64,000 nt of DNA from the NCBI RefSeq assembly GCF_004124325.1, contig NZ_QBDT01000001.1, forward strand, positions 4,588,001-4,652,000, given 5' to 3'. The notes beneath the pieces were generated by a model. The model had not been told where the DNA came from and ran no database searches. It worked only from the letters and a program-made list of their open reading frames with translations. How positions within the stretch are numbered: position 1 is the first letter of the stretch; every line of letters begins with the position of its first letter. The position numbers and the translations under genes were made by a program. The DNA comes from Streptomyces sp. L2 (GTDB taxonomy: Bacteria; Actinomycetota; Actinomycetes; Streptomycetales; Streptomycetaceae). Below, one piece after another: positions 15,872 through 25,160 of this stretch.

Positions 15872-16752
15872 GCACGGTCAGCCTCGAAGGGCAGGTCGCC
15901 GTCGTCACCGGAGCGGCCCGCGGAGTCGGCGAACTGCTGGCACGCAAGCTCTCCGCTCGCGGCGCGAAGGTGGCGCTGGTCGGACTGGAGGAGGAGCAGC
16001 TCAAGGAGGTCTCCGGGCGGCTGCACAGCGACAGCGCGTACTGGTACGCCGACGTCACCGAGCACGAGGCGATGAGCCGGGTCGCGGCCGAGGTCAAGGA
16101 GCGGTTCGGGAAGGTCGACATCGTCGTCGCCAACGCCGGTGTGGCGACCGGCGGCCCGTTCATCGACTCCGACCCGCAGGCCTGGCGGCGGGTCATCGAG
16201 GTCAACCTGATCGGCTCGGCGGTGACCGCGCGCGCGTTCCTGCCGGTGCTGGTGGAGAGCCGGGGCTACCTGCTCCAGATCGCCTCGCTCGCCGCGATCA
16301 CGCCGGCGCCGATGATGACGGCGTACTGCGCGTCCAAGTCGGGCGTGGAGGCGTACGCGCACAGCCTGCGCGCCGAGGTCGGATACCAGGGTGTGCGGGT
16401 GGGCGTCGGCTATCTGTCGTGGACCGACACCGACATGGTGCGCGGGGCCGACCAGGACGACGTCATGAAGGAACTCCGGCAGCGGCTGCCGTGGCCGTCC
16501 AACAAGACGTACCCGCTGGGGCCGGCCGTCGACCGGATCGTCGCCGGGATCGAGCGCCGCTCCGCGCACGTGTACGGGCAGTGGTGGCTGCGCGGGATGC
16601 AGGGCGTGCGCGGGTACCTGCCGGGGCTCATCGGAACGGTCGGCCAGCGTGAGATGCGGCGGTTCGGGTCCCGTTTGCAGGGGATGCGTTCCGGGCTCGT
16701 CGGCGCAGGTGGGGCGGCGGATGAGGCGGCACGGGCTACGGACCGTGACTGA
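15868..16752 (+). CDS. Short-chain dehydrogenase/reductase
   Basis: 294 residues. Nucleotide-binding TGAARGVG, NAG motif (VANAGVATGG) and catalytic Ser and YCASK (YxxxK) are visible. The C-terminal extension past the core is longer than in typical 250-residue SDRs and contains WWLRGMQGVRGYLPGL. It is last gene of the monooxygenase/hydrolase/SDR operon, ATGA-coupled. Confidence 0.92.
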   Translation: MSTVSLEGQVAVVTGAARGVGELLARKLSARGAKVALVGLEEEQLKEVSGRLHSDSAYWYADVTEHEAMSRVAAEVKERFGKVDIVVANAGVATGGPFIDSDPQAWRRVIEVNLIGSAVTARAFLPVLVESRGYLLQIASLAAITPAPMMTAYCASKSGVEAYAHSLRAEVGYQGVRVGVGYLSWTDTDMVRGADQDDVMKELRQRLPWPSNKTYPLGPAVDRIVAGIERRSAHVYGQWWLRGMQGVRGYLPGLIGTVGQREMRRFGSRLQGMRSGLVGAGGAADEAARATDRD

Positions 16753-16846
16753 TCGAAATGCGTAGCGTGGTGGGCCGTGTGAATCTGGTCGAGGCCCCAC
16801 GGAGGGGCCGATTCCCCACCCTCACCCACTACGGGAGTGAACCCAC

Positions 16847-17098
16847 ATGGGTATGAAGGACAAGTCCAACGAGTGGCAGAACCAGGCCGAGGACGAGATG
16901 GGCGAGGCCCGTGAGCGTCTTGGCCAGGAGGGCCGGCAGCGGGGCCAGCAGCAGGGGCAGCAGCGGGGCCAGCAGGGTCAGGAGCAGGGCCGTCCTGGTC
17001 AGCAGCCGCCTGAGCGGGGTCGCGAGGGTATGCGTGACATGGACGACACGGCGGAGCAGGAGATGGGGGAGCGGTTCGACCGCGACTACGACGTGTAG
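16847..17098 (+). CDS. Small hydrophilic Gln-rich protein
   Basis: 83 residues, strongly charged and Gln/Gly-rich: MGMKDKSNEWQNQAEDEMGE, then a run of GQQ-type units (residues about 27-50) and an acidic end (EQEMGERFDRDYDV). It resembles CsbD-like or other small stress-type hydrophilic proteins in composition only. Probably disordered; function unknown. A hairpin terminator follows at 17130-17155. Confidence 0.75.
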   Translation: MGMKDKSNEWQNQAEDEMGEARERLGQEGRQRGQQQGQQRGQQGQEQGRPGQQPPERGREGMRDMDDTAEQEMGERFDRDYDV

Positions 17099-17129
17099 GT
17101 CGCTTGGCTCTGCCGAGTGAACTGGCGTG

Positions 17130-17155
17130 GGGCGCCCTTCTTTTGAGGGGTGCCC
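17130..17155 (+). terminator. Hairpin with T-rich loop after the Gln-rich protein gene
   Basis: Arms GGGCGCCCTTC and GAGGGGTGCCC (11 bp including two G-U pairs) around a TTTT loop, 31 bases after the stop codon. Factor-independent-type stem without a long U tract, as usual in Streptomyces. Confidence 0.55.
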
Positions 17156-17190
17156 TGCGTTGTTGTCGCGGGGTGCGGTGCGTTGATTCG

Positions 17191-17339
17191 TGCGGGTGCG
17201 TCGTGGCTTGTCGCGCAGTTCCCCGCGCCCCTGGGGAGTGGCCCCGCCCCATGTTGGAAGCGTCCCGGACGCCTGGGGGTGCGGTGTGTGGTGTGTGTGC
17301 GGGTGCGTTGTGGCTTGTCGCGCAGTTCCCCGCGCCCCT
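17191..17339. repeat. Direct pair of Streptomyces-type intergenic repeat
   Basis: A 42-bp element (containing TTGTCGCGCAGTTCCCCGCG) occurs at 17191-17232 and again at 17298-17339 with one mismatch. The second copy overlaps the stop codon of the tricorn gene by 2 bases. The reverse-complement core (GGGGCGCGGGGAAC) recurs near 46391-46415, so it is a dispersed family. Confidence 0.75.
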
Positions 17340-20300
17340 AGGACTGGCGCGGCGGGAGTTCCGGGCGGGAGCGGTTGGGGACGTTGGTGTAGTCGGGGGG
17401 TGTGGCCGCGGGGGTGGTCTGGAGGAGTTCCAGGGCTAGTTGGACCGCGTCGTCGAGTTGGGCGTAGCGGCCCTCGGCCCAGTCGAGGGGGGTGCGGAGG
17501 GCTTCGAGGTCGGGGGTGACGCCGTGGTTCTCGACGGACCAGCCGTAGGCGTCGAACCAGGCCGCGTTCATGGGGACAGTGATGACCGTGCCGTCGCCGA
17601 GGCGGTGGCGGCCGGTCATTCCGACGACGCCGCCCCAGGTGCGCTGGCCGACCACCGGGCCGAGTTTGAGCAGCTTGAACGCGGCGGTGATCATGTCGCC
17701 GTCGGAGGAGGTCGCCTCGTCGGCGAGGGCCACCACCGGGCCCCGGGGGGCGTTGGAGGTGTACGACACCGGTTCCGCGTCCCGGGTGAGGTCCCAGCCG
17801 AGGATGGTCCGGGTCAGCTTCTCGATGACGAGTTCGCTGATGTGCCCGCCGGCGTTGCCGCGCACGTCGACGATCAGGGCGGGCCGGGAGACTTCGAGGC
17901 GCAGGTCGCGGTTGAACTGGGCCCAGCCCGAGCCGCCCATGTCGGGGATGTGCAGGTAGCCGCACTTGCCGTCGCTCAACTCCCGTACCACTCCCCGGCG
18001 TTTGGCCACCCAGTCCTGGTAGCGCAGCGGCCGTTCGTCGATGAGCGGGACGACCGCGACCCGCCGGGCCCGCCCGGTCTCGCCGGCCGGGGCGAACGTC
18101 AGCTCCGTGGTCGTACCGCCGGAGCCGGCCAGGAGCGGGTACGGTCCGGTGGCCGGGTCGACGGGGCGGCCGTCGACGTGGGTGAGGACGGCGCCCTCGC
18201 GGATGCCGGTGCCGGCCAGCGGTGAGCGGGCCTTGGAGTCGGAGGAGTCGCCGGGCAGGATGCGCTTGACCGTCCAACGGCCTTCGCGGCAGGCCAGGTT
18301 GGCGCCGAGCAGGCCCTGCCAGCGCTGGTAGTGGGGCGGGCCCTCGTTGCGGCGGGCGGCGGTGACGTAGGCGTGCGAGGTGCCCAGTTCGCCGAGGACC
18401 TCGCGCAGCAGGTCGGCGAACTCGTCCGGGGAGGCGACCCGTTCGACCAGCGGGCGGTACTGGTCGAGGATCGCGTCCCAGTCGATGCCGCACATCCCGG
18501 GGTCCCAGAAGTAGGCCCGGATGAGCCTGCCCGCCTCGTCGTAGGACTGGCGCCACTCGGCGGCCGGGTCGACCCGGTGGATGATCCGGCGCAGGTCGAT
18601 CCAGACGGTGGAGTCGCCGTCGCCGGGCTCGGCCGACGGCACCGCGCGCAGTTCGCCCTCGTCGACGACGACGAGCCGGCTGGCGTCGCCGCTCACCGCG
18701 AACCAGTCGAGGTGGTCGACGAGTTCGGACTTCTTCGCCTTGGCGATGTTGAAGTACTCCAGGGTGGGGCGTCCGCTGATGTCGGCGGGGTTGGCGAAGG
18801 TCTCGCCGAGCGCCCCGGAGATCGGCCAGCGCAGCCAGACCAGGCCGCCGCCCGCGACCGGGCAGAGCCGCGAGTACTTGGAGGCGACGACGGGGAAGGG
18901 GGTGACCCTGTTCTCCAGGCCCTCCACCTCCACGGTCACCGTGCCCGCCTCGCCGGTGTCCTCGTCCTGGAGCGGGTCGAGCCCCCCGGCGGCCGGACGG
19001 CCCTCGGGGTTGAGCGCGAACGGGGACGGGGTCGCCGAGGACAGCGGGACCAGGTAGGGGCGGCAGCCGAGCGGGAAGGAGAGGTCGCCGGTGTGGACGT
19101 CGTACACCGGGTCGAAGCCGCGCCAGGACAGGAAGGCGAGGTAGCGGCCGTCGCGGGTGAAGACGGGGTTCTCGTCCTCGAAGCGGCCGTTGGTGACGTC
19201 GACGATGTGCCGGTCCTTGATGCGGGCCAGCTTGATCTGGCGCAGCGAGCGGCCGATGAACGGGTGCGACCAGGTCAGCCAGGAGCCGTCGGGGGAGAAG
19301 GCGAGGTCGCGGACGGGGCCGTTGGCGGACCGGATGAGTTCGGTGACCGTCCCGTCGGCCGCCCCCGCCGCCCCCGCCGCCCCCGCCGTCTCCGCCTCCG
19401 TATCAGGGGCCGCCGGCTCCTCCTCGGCCGTCGCGCCCGTGTCGATCAGCAGCAGGCGGCCGTCGTGGGAGGCGACGGCGAGGCGTTCGCCGACGGGGTC
19501 GCTGATCATCTCCAGGACCCGGCCCAGCTGCCCCGAGGCCAGCCGGCGGGGGGCGCGGGCGCCGGTGGCGCGGGGGAGGTGGGCGATCTCGATCGCGTCG
19601 TCGCCCTCGGCGTCGGTGACGTACGCGACCTGCCCGGTGGTGCCCAGCATCTCCGGGAGGCGGACCCGGACGCCGGGGGTGTCGAAGAGGGTGCGGGCGG
19701 GGCCGTCGCGGTGGGTGAGCCAGTACAGGCCGTTGCGTACGACGACGGCGCTGGCCCGCCCGGTCTCGTCGACGGAGATGCCGTCCACGTGCTGCGCGGC
19801 CGGCACCTGGTAGGTGCGCCGGCCCGCGCGCTGCCCGCCGAGCCGGATGTCGAGCTTGCGCGGCCGGGCACCGGCGGACAGGTCGTCGACCAGCCACAGG
19901 TCGCCGGCGCACTGGTAGACCACCCGGGTGCCGTCGCTCGCGGCGTGCCGGGCGTAGAAGGCGTCGTGGTCGGTGTGGCGGCGCAGGCCGGTGCCGTCGT
20001 AGGCGCAGGAGTAGAGGTTGCCGACGCCCTCGTGGTCGGAGAGGAAGGCGATCCGGCCGCCGACGAACATGGGCGAGTGCAGGTGCCCGCCGAGGTCGGG
20101 CAGCAGCCGCCGGCCGTGCAGCCACAGCCGGCCCATGGCGCCGCCCCGGTACCGCTTCCAGGCGGCCGGTTCGTGCGGTGGGGTGCCGGTGAGCAGCAGG
20201 GTCTGGTGGCTGCCGTCGAGGTCGGCGACCTGGAGATCGCAGACGGGGCCCCAGGGCAGTTTGCGGCCGGGGTCGCCGTCGCTGCCGACCTTGTAGGCCC

Positions 20301-20655
20301 AGGTGAAGTAGGAGAACGGCTCGCCGTGCGAGGCGACGGCCAGGATCTCGCTGTGCCCGTCCTCGTCGGGCGGGGTCCAGCCGCAGACCTGGGTGTCGGT
20401 GCTTCCCCAGTACGTCAGCTGCCGCGCGGGCCCGCCGTCGACGTCGACGAGGTGGATCTCGGGGACGAGGCTGCGCCAGGTCGTGTACGCGATCCGGCGG
20501 CCGTCGGGCGAGAAGCGGGGGTGGCCCGCCTTGGTGCGGTCGACGGTGAGCCGCCAGGCGCGGCCGGGGGCGTCGAGGGGGGCCAGCCAGAGGTCGTCCT
20601 CGGCCACGAAGCACAGCAGGTCGCCGTTGAGGTGGGGCAGGCGCAGATAGCTCAC
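17338..20655 (-). CDS. Tricorn protease homologue (S41 family)
   Basis: 1105 residues, full tricorn length. The N-terminal half contains WD/PD-like beta-propeller repeats (FSPDGRRIAYT, FTRDGRYLAFL, FSPDGSWLTWS). The C-terminal half has the tricorn core, a PDZ-like segment (AGTGIREGAVLTHVDGRPVD) and the S41 protease. Expected catalytic residues are present: Ser760-His761 in GTSHAYV, nucleophile Ser940 in VRGNAGGHISE, and Glu1042 in VENHGVTPD. It degrades oligopeptides released by the proteasome or Clp in the cytoplasm. A Gly/Ala/Ala repeat (about residues 420-435) links propellers. Confidence 0.95.
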   Translation of the reverse strand: MSYLRLPHLNGDLLCFVAEDDLWLAPLDAPGRAWRLTVDRTKAGHPRFSPDGRRIAYTTWRSLVPEIHLVDVDGGPARQLTYWGSTDTQVCGWTPPDEDGHSEILAVASHGEPFSYFTWAYKVGSDGDPGRKLPWGPVCDLQVADLDGSHQTLLLTGTPPHEPAAWKRYRGGAMGRLWLHGRRLLPDLGGHLHSPMFVGGRIAFLSDHEGVGNLYSCAYDGTGLRRHTDHDAFYARHAASDGTRVVYQCAGDLWLVDDLSAGARPRKLDIRLGGQRAGRRTYQVPAAQHVDGISVDETGRASAVVVRNGLYWLTHRDGPARTLFDTPGVRVRLPEMLGTTGQVAYVTDAEGDDAIEIAHLPRATGARAPRRLASGQLGRVLEMISDPVGERLAVASHDGRLLLIDTGATAEEEPAAPDTEAETAGAAGAAGAADGTVTELIRSANGPVRDLAFSPDGSWLTWSHPFIGRSLRQIKLARIKDRHIVDVTNGRFEDENPVFTRDGRYLAFLSWRGFDPVYDVHTGDLSFPLGCRPYLVPLSSATPSPFALNPEGRPAAGGLDPLQDEDTGEAGTVTVEVEGLENRVTPFPVVASKYSRLCPVAGGGLVWLRWPISGALGETFANPADISGRPTLEYFNIAKAKKSELVDHLDWFAVSGDASRLVVVDEGELRAVPSAEPGDGDSTVWIDLRRIIHRVDPAAEWRQSYDEAGRLIRAYFWDPGMCGIDWDAILDQYRPLVERVASPDEFADLLREVLGELGTSHAYVTAARRNEGPPHYQRWQGLLGANLACREGRWTVKRILPGDSSDSKARSPLAGTGIREGAVLTHVDGRPVDPATGPYPLLAGSGGTTTELTFAPAGETGRARRVAVVPLIDERPLRYQDWVAKRRGVVRELSDGKCGYLHIPDMGGSGWAQFNRDLRLEVSRPALIVDVRGNAGGHISELVIEKLTRTILGWDLTRDAEPVSYTSNAPRGPVVALADEATSSDGDMITAAFKLLKLGPVVGQRTWGGVVGMTGRHRLGDGTVITVPMNAAWFDAYGWSVENHGVTPDLEALRTPLDWAEGRYAQLDDAVQLALELLQTTPAATPPDYTNVPNRSRPELPPRQS

Positions 20656-20725
20656 CTCCCCATGCTTTTCCGGGTGGCGGGGGCCAGCAACTTATGCGGG
20701 TCTGACACTCGTGACCGACGACACG

Positions 20726-20747
20726 TACGAAACGGTTTCGTTTCGTA
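20726..20747. promoter_or_regulatory. Perfect 9-4-9 palindrome, TetR operator upstream of the MMPL system
   Basis: TACGAAACG-GTTT-CGTTTCGTA, a perfect inverted repeat 50 bases upstream of the TetR gene (20797). Sequence and place fit autoregulation by that TetR protein, with read-through control of the MMPL exporter. Confidence 0.75.
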
Positions 20748-20796
20748 GCGGGCTGCGGTACATTCATCATGTACGGAACCGGGAAGGGAGAGGCGG

Positions 20797-21396
20797 ATGA
20801 CCGAGGTCGCCACCGGGCGCCGCAGTCGCATCACGCCCGAGCGCGAGGCCGAGCTGTACGCGGCCGTGCTCGACCTGCTCCGGGAAGTCGGCTACGACGC
20901 CCTCACCATGGACGCCGTCGCCGCCCGCACCCGCTCCAGCAAGGCCACGCTCTACCGCCAGTGGGGCGGCAAGGCGCAGCTGGTCGTCCGGGCGCTGCGG
21001 CACATGAAGCGGGGCCACGCCGACGAGATCGACACCGGCTCCCTGCGCGGCGACCTGCACGCCCTCGTGGCGCAGGAGGACGACTGCGCGATGGAGCAGA
21101 ACTCCGCGCTCATGCGGGGCGTCGCCATGGCGATGCACCACAACGACGACCTGCGCCAGGCCTTCCGTGAGCAGATCATCGACCCCGAGATGGGCGGCTT
21201 CCGCCAGGTCCTGCGGCGGGCGGTCGACCGGGGCGAGGTCCGCCCCGACTGCCCGGCGCTGGACTTCATGGTGCACATGATGGTCGGCGGTTTCGCCACC
21301 CGGTCGCTGCTCGACGACCAGCCGCCCACCCAGCGGTTCCTCATCTCGTACATCGACGCCGTCGTCCTCCCCGCCCTCGGCGTCCCCGCCTCGTAG
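20797..21396 (+). CDS. TetR/AcrR-family repressor
   Basis: 199 residues. HTH: AVLDLLREVGYDALTMDAVA then ARTRSSKATLYRQWGGKAQL; C-terminal TetR_C-type domain with MHHNDDLRQAFREQIIDPEM. The regulator sits 127 bases before an MMPL transporter on the same strand and has a perfect palindrome in its own promoter, so it most likely represses itself and the pump. Confidence 0.9.
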   Translation: MTEVATGRRSRITPEREAELYAAVLDLLREVGYDALTMDAVAARTRSSKATLYRQWGGKAQLVVRALRHMKRGHADEIDTGSLRGDLHALVAQEDDCAMEQNSALMRGVAMAMHHNDDLRQAFREQIIDPEMGGFRQVLRRAVDRGEVRPDCPALDFMVHMMVGGFATRSLLDDQPPTQRFLISYIDAVVLPALGVPAS

Positions 21397-21523
21397 AGTC
21401 CTTCCCCGAGAAGGCCTCTCCCCAGTTCCCCAGCAAGCCCACCACCTGACGTCACCGCTCACGTCGCCGGGCTGATCACCCCTGCCCAGAAGAACCCCAC
21501 GACCTGACCGGGAGTACGCCCTC

Positions 21524-23767
21524 GTGGCCACGTTCCTCTACAAACTCGGCCGGCTCGCCTTCAGGCGACGGCACTTCGTCGCGCTGCTGTGGGTCGCGCT
21601 GCTCACCCTGGCCGGGGTGGGCGCCGCCACCGCGCCGACCGCCGGCAACACGTCCTTCTCCATCCCCGGCACGGAGGCCCAGAAGGCCTTCGACCTGCTG
21701 GAACAGCGCTTCCCGGGGGCCAGCGCCGACGGCGCCACCGCACGGGTCGTCTTCAAGGCGCCGAGCGGCGAGAAGATGACCGACCACGCCAACAAGGCGG
21801 CCGTCGAGAAGACCGTGAAGGAGCTGAAGGCCGGCTCCGAGGTCGTCTCCGTCGCCGACCCCTACGCCGGGCACGCCGTCAGCAAGGACGGCACCATCGC
21901 CTACGCCTCGGTGAAGTACAAGGTCTCCGGCATGGAGCTGAAGGACTCCTCCCGCGACGCCCTGAAGGACGCGGCGCAGGACGCCCGGCACGACGGGCTC
22001 ACCGTGGAGGTCGGCGGCGACGCGCTGAACGCCACGCCCGAGACCGGCTCCAGCGAGGTCATCGGCATCGCGATCGCCGCCGTCGTCCTCGTCATCACCT
22101 TCGGCTCACTGATCGCGGCCGGACTGCCGCTGCTGACCGCGCTCATCGGCGTCGGCATCGGCGTCTCCACCATCACCGCGCTCGCCAAGGTCCTGGACCT
22201 GGGCTCGACCACGTCCACCCTGGCCTCGATGATCGGCCTGGCCGTCGGCATCGACTACGCCCTGTTCATCGTCTCCCGCTACCGCGCCGAACTCGCCGAG
22301 GGCCGCGAACGCGAGGAGGCGGCCGGGCGCGCCGTCGGCACCGCCGGCTCCGCCGTGGTGTTCGCCGGGCTCACCGTCGTCATCGCCCTCGTCGGCCTGT
22401 CCGTCGTCAACATCCCGATGCTGACCAAGATGGGCATCGCCGCCGCCGGCACGGTCGCCGTCGCCGTGCTCATCGCGCTCACCCTGATCCCGGCGCTCCT
22501 CGGCTACGTGGGCCGCAGGGTCAAGCCGGCCGGTGAGAAGAGCAGACTGCTCGGCGGCGGCCGGGCGCCCAAGCGGCCGGGCAGGCCCAACATGGGCACC
22601 CGCTGGGCGAGCTTCGTGGTCCGCCGCCCGGTCGCCGTCCTCCTGCTGGGCGTCCTCGGCCTCGGCGCCGCCGCCGTGCCCGCCGCCTCCCTCGAACTGG
22701 GCCTGCCCGACGACGGCTCCCAGCCGGTCTCCACCACCCAGCGCCGCGCCTACGACCTCCTCTCCGACGGCTTCGGACCCGGCTTCAACGGGCCCCTGAT
22801 GGTCGTCGTCGACGCCAAGGACAGCGCCCACCCCAAGGCGGACTTCACCAAGGTCCGCGACGAGATCAAGGGCCTCGGGGACGTCGTCAGCGTCACCCCG
22901 CCGGCGTCGAACAAGGCGGGCGACACCGCGACCATCACCGTCGTACCGAAGTCCAAGCCGTCCTCCACCACCACCGAGGACCTGGTCCACTCGATCCGCG
23001 ACAAGGGCCGGGACATCGCGGCCACGACCGACTCCGAGGTCCTCGTCACCGGCTCCACGGCGATGAACATCGACGTCTCCCAGCGCCTGAACGACGCCCT
23101 GCTGCCCTACCTGGCGCTGGTCGTCGGCCTGGCCTTCCTCCTGCTCATCGTGGTCTTCCGCTCCGTCCTCGTCCCGCTGAAGGCGGCCCTCGGCTTCCTG
23201 CTCAGTGTGCTCGCGGCCCTCGGTGCCGTCGTCGCGGTCTTCCAGTGGGGCTGGCTGTCGGGCCTGATGAACGTCGAGCAGACCGGCCCGGTGATGTCGA
23301 TGATGCCGATCTTCATGGTCGGCGTGGTCTTCGGACTCGCCATGGACTACGAGGTGTTCCTCGTGACCCGCATGCGGGAGGCGTACGTCCACGGCGAGAA
23401 GCCGACCCAGGCCGTCGTGACCGGCTTCCGGCACGGTGCCCGGGTGGTCACCGCGGCCGCCGTCATCATGATCGCCGTGTTCTCCGGCTTCATCGGCTCC
23501 AGCGAGGCCATGGTCAAGATGATCGGCTTCGGCCTCGCCATCGCGGTCTTCTTCGACGCGTTCATCGTCCGCATGGCCATAGTCCCGGCCGTCCTCGCCC
23601 TCCTCGGCAAGCGGGCCTGGTGGCTGCCGAAGTGGCTGGACCGCGCCCTGCCCAACGTCGACGTCGAGGGCGAGGGGCTGCGCGTCCCGGGCCCGGCCGA
23701 CGGTCAGGACAGCGGCTCCGGCTCGGGCTCGGACTCCGGCGGGGAGCGGGAGCTCGTGCGGGCCTGA
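21524..23767 (+). CDS. MMPL/RND-family transporter
   Basis: 747 residues from GTG 21524 (VATFLYKLGRLAFRRRHFVA). Two homologous halves, each with one N-terminal TM helix, a periplasm-type loop and a cluster of five TM helices (residues about 180-330 and 520-690). The Asp-Tyr relay motif appears as GIDYALFIVSRYR in half one and AMDYEVFLVTRMRE in half two. MMPL proteins export lipids, siderophores or drugs using the proton gradient. The last 30 residues are Gly/Ser/Asp-rich. Likely controlled by the upstream TetR protein. Confidence 0.93.
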   Translation: MATFLYKLGRLAFRRRHFVALLWVALLTLAGVGAATAPTAGNTSFSIPGTEAQKAFDLLEQRFPGASADGATARVVFKAPSGEKMTDHANKAAVEKTVKELKAGSEVVSVADPYAGHAVSKDGTIAYASVKYKVSGMELKDSSRDALKDAAQDARHDGLTVEVGGDALNATPETGSSEVIGIAIAAVVLVITFGSLIAAGLPLLTALIGVGIGVSTITALAKVLDLGSTTSTLASMIGLAVGIDYALFIVSRYRAELAEGREREEAAGRAVGTAGSAVVFAGLTVVIALVGLSVVNIPMLTKMGIAAAGTVAVAVLIALTLIPALLGYVGRRVKPAGEKSRLLGGGRAPKRPGRPNMGTRWASFVVRRPVAVLLLGVLGLGAAAVPAASLELGLPDDGSQPVSTTQRRAYDLLSDGFGPGFNGPLMVVVDAKDSAHPKADFTKVRDEIKGLGDVVSVTPPASNKAGDTATITVVPKSKPSSTTTEDLVHSIRDKGRDIAATTDSEVLVTGSTAMNIDVSQRLNDALLPYLALVVGLAFLLLIVVFRSVLVPLKAALGFLLSVLAALGAVVAVFQWGWLSGLMNVEQTGPVMSMMPIFMVGVVFGLAMDYEVFLVTRMREAYVHGEKPTQAVVTGFRHGARVVTAAAVIMIAVFSGFIGSSEAMVKMIGFGLAIAVFFDAFIVRMAIVPAVLALLGKRAWWLPKWLDRALPNVDVEGEGLRVPGPADGQDSGSGSGSDSGGERELVRA

Positions 23768-23781
23768 CCGGTTCCGCCACA

Positions 23782-23818
23782 CCTGTGGGGCGAGCGCGTG
23801 CGGCGCTCGCCCCACAGG
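23782..23818 (+). terminator. Strong 16-bp hairpin after the MMPL gene
   Basis: Perfect 16-bp stem (CCTGTGGGGCGAGCGC at 23782-23797 with its complement at 23803-23818) and 5-base loop, 15 bases after the MMPL stop. It separates the accessory region from the first PKS-cluster operon. Confidence 0.85.
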
Positions 23819-23924
23819 CGTGTCCGCACACCGATCCCGCAGGTCGAGACGGGCTCAAGGGCAGCTCCGGGGGGCGGTCCTAGCGTCGGGGAGCCAGCCG
23901 CCGTATGCGAGGAGACCGCACGAG

Positions 23925-25160
23925 ATGCGCATCCTGTTCTCAACCTACGCCGCGCGCCCCCACGTCTATCCGCTCGTGCCGACCGCATGGTCCGCGATCG
24001 CGGCGGGCCACGAGGTGCGGATCGCCAGTACGCCCGCGCTCGCCGACGCCGCCGAGCGCACCGGAATCCCCTCCGTCACGGTGGGCCGGGACATCGACGC
24101 GGCCGCGTGGTACGCCCGGGACGTCTTCCGGCCCCGGAAGGCGCACCAGGACGAGCCGGACGACGCCGCCTGGGTGCGGGTCACCGACCAGCTCGCCCTC
24201 AAGCAGTTCAGCGTCGCCGAACACATGGTCGACGGGCTGCTGGAGTACGCCCGCGCCTGGCGGCCCGACGTCATCGTGCACGACCCGGTGACCTTCGCCG
24301 GGCCGATCGTCGCCCAGGTGCTCGGCATCCCCAGCGTCTCCCACCTCTACGGCATGGCCCGCCTGCTGCGCCTGGAGATCGCCGACCGCACCGGCACCGA
24401 GCCCAACCCCGAGTACCTGCGCCTCTTCGAACGGCACGGGGTGGAACCCCGCGTGGACCCCACGCTGTGGATCGACCCCTGCCCGCCCAGCCTGCGCTGG
24501 CCCGGACAGCGCGACATCGCCCGGCAGCAGATCCGGTACGTCCCCTACAACGGCCCCGGCGCCGAGCCCGACTGGCTGCTGCGCCCCGCGCGCCGCCCCC
24601 GGGTCTGCGTCACCTGGGGCACCTCGCAGCAGAAGAAGATGGGCGTCGGCGTCATCGAGACGTTCGGGCGGGTCGTACGGGCCGTGGCCGACCTCGACGT
24701 GGAGGTGCTGCTCACCGTCGGCGCCACCGAACAGGACCACCTGCGCCACCTCGGGGAACTCCCCGAGAACGTGCGGCCCGTCGGCTGGGTGCCGCTGAGC
24801 ATGCTCCTCGACGGCTGCGACGCCATCGTGCACACCGGCGGCACCGGCGTGATGATGACGGCCGCCGCGCAGGGCGTGCCGCAGGTCGGCATCACCAAGA
24901 TCCCCGAGGGACGGTTCAACGTCGACCGGCTCGAAGCCGTCGGCGCCGGCCTGCAGATCGACCAGGACCTCTTCGACGCCGGCCGCGAGGACGGCGGACG
25001 GGCCGGGTCCGACGCCGTGCGCGAGGCGGTCGCCCGGATCCTGGACGAGCCGGGCCCGCGCAAGGGCGCCGCCGCCCTGCGCGCCGACATCGAGGCCCAG
25101 CCGCTGCCGGCGAGCGTCGTACCGGTCATCGAGGGACTGACGTCCGATGCCCGCGGCTGA
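23925..25160 (+). CDS. Glycosyltransferase 1 (GT-B, antibiotic type)
   Basis: 411 residues of the GT1 family that attaches deoxysugars to polyketides. N-terminal acceptor domain starts MRILFSTYAARPHVYPLVPT; linker region YVPYNGPGAEPDWLL; the C-terminal donor domain has CVTWGTSQQKK and the nucleotide-sugar motif IVHTGGTGVMMTAAAQGVPQ. The usual HHGGAGT is changed to HTGGTGV, which may reflect donor specificity. Relatives often need a P450-like helper protein, but none is seen in the window. First gene of the left PKS operon; its stop lies inside the next gene by 14 bases. Confidence 0.93.
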   Translation: MRILFSTYAARPHVYPLVPTAWSAIAAGHEVRIASTPALADAAERTGIPSVTVGRDIDAAAWYARDVFRPRKAHQDEPDDAAWVRVTDQLALKQFSVAEHMVDGLLEYARAWRPDVIVHDPVTFAGPIVAQVLGIPSVSHLYGMARLLRLEIADRTGTEPNPEYLRLFERHGVEPRVDPTLWIDPCPPSLRWPGQRDIARQQIRYVPYNGPGAEPDWLLRPARRPRVCVTWGTSQQKKMGVGVIETFGRVVRAVADLDVEVLLTVGATEQDHLRHLGELPENVRPVGWVPLSMLLDGCDAIVHTGGTGVMMTAAAQGVPQVGITKIPEGRFNVDRLEAVGAGLQIDQDLFDAGREDGGRAGSDAVREAVARILDEPGPRKGAAALRADIEAQPLPASVVPVIEGLTSDARG

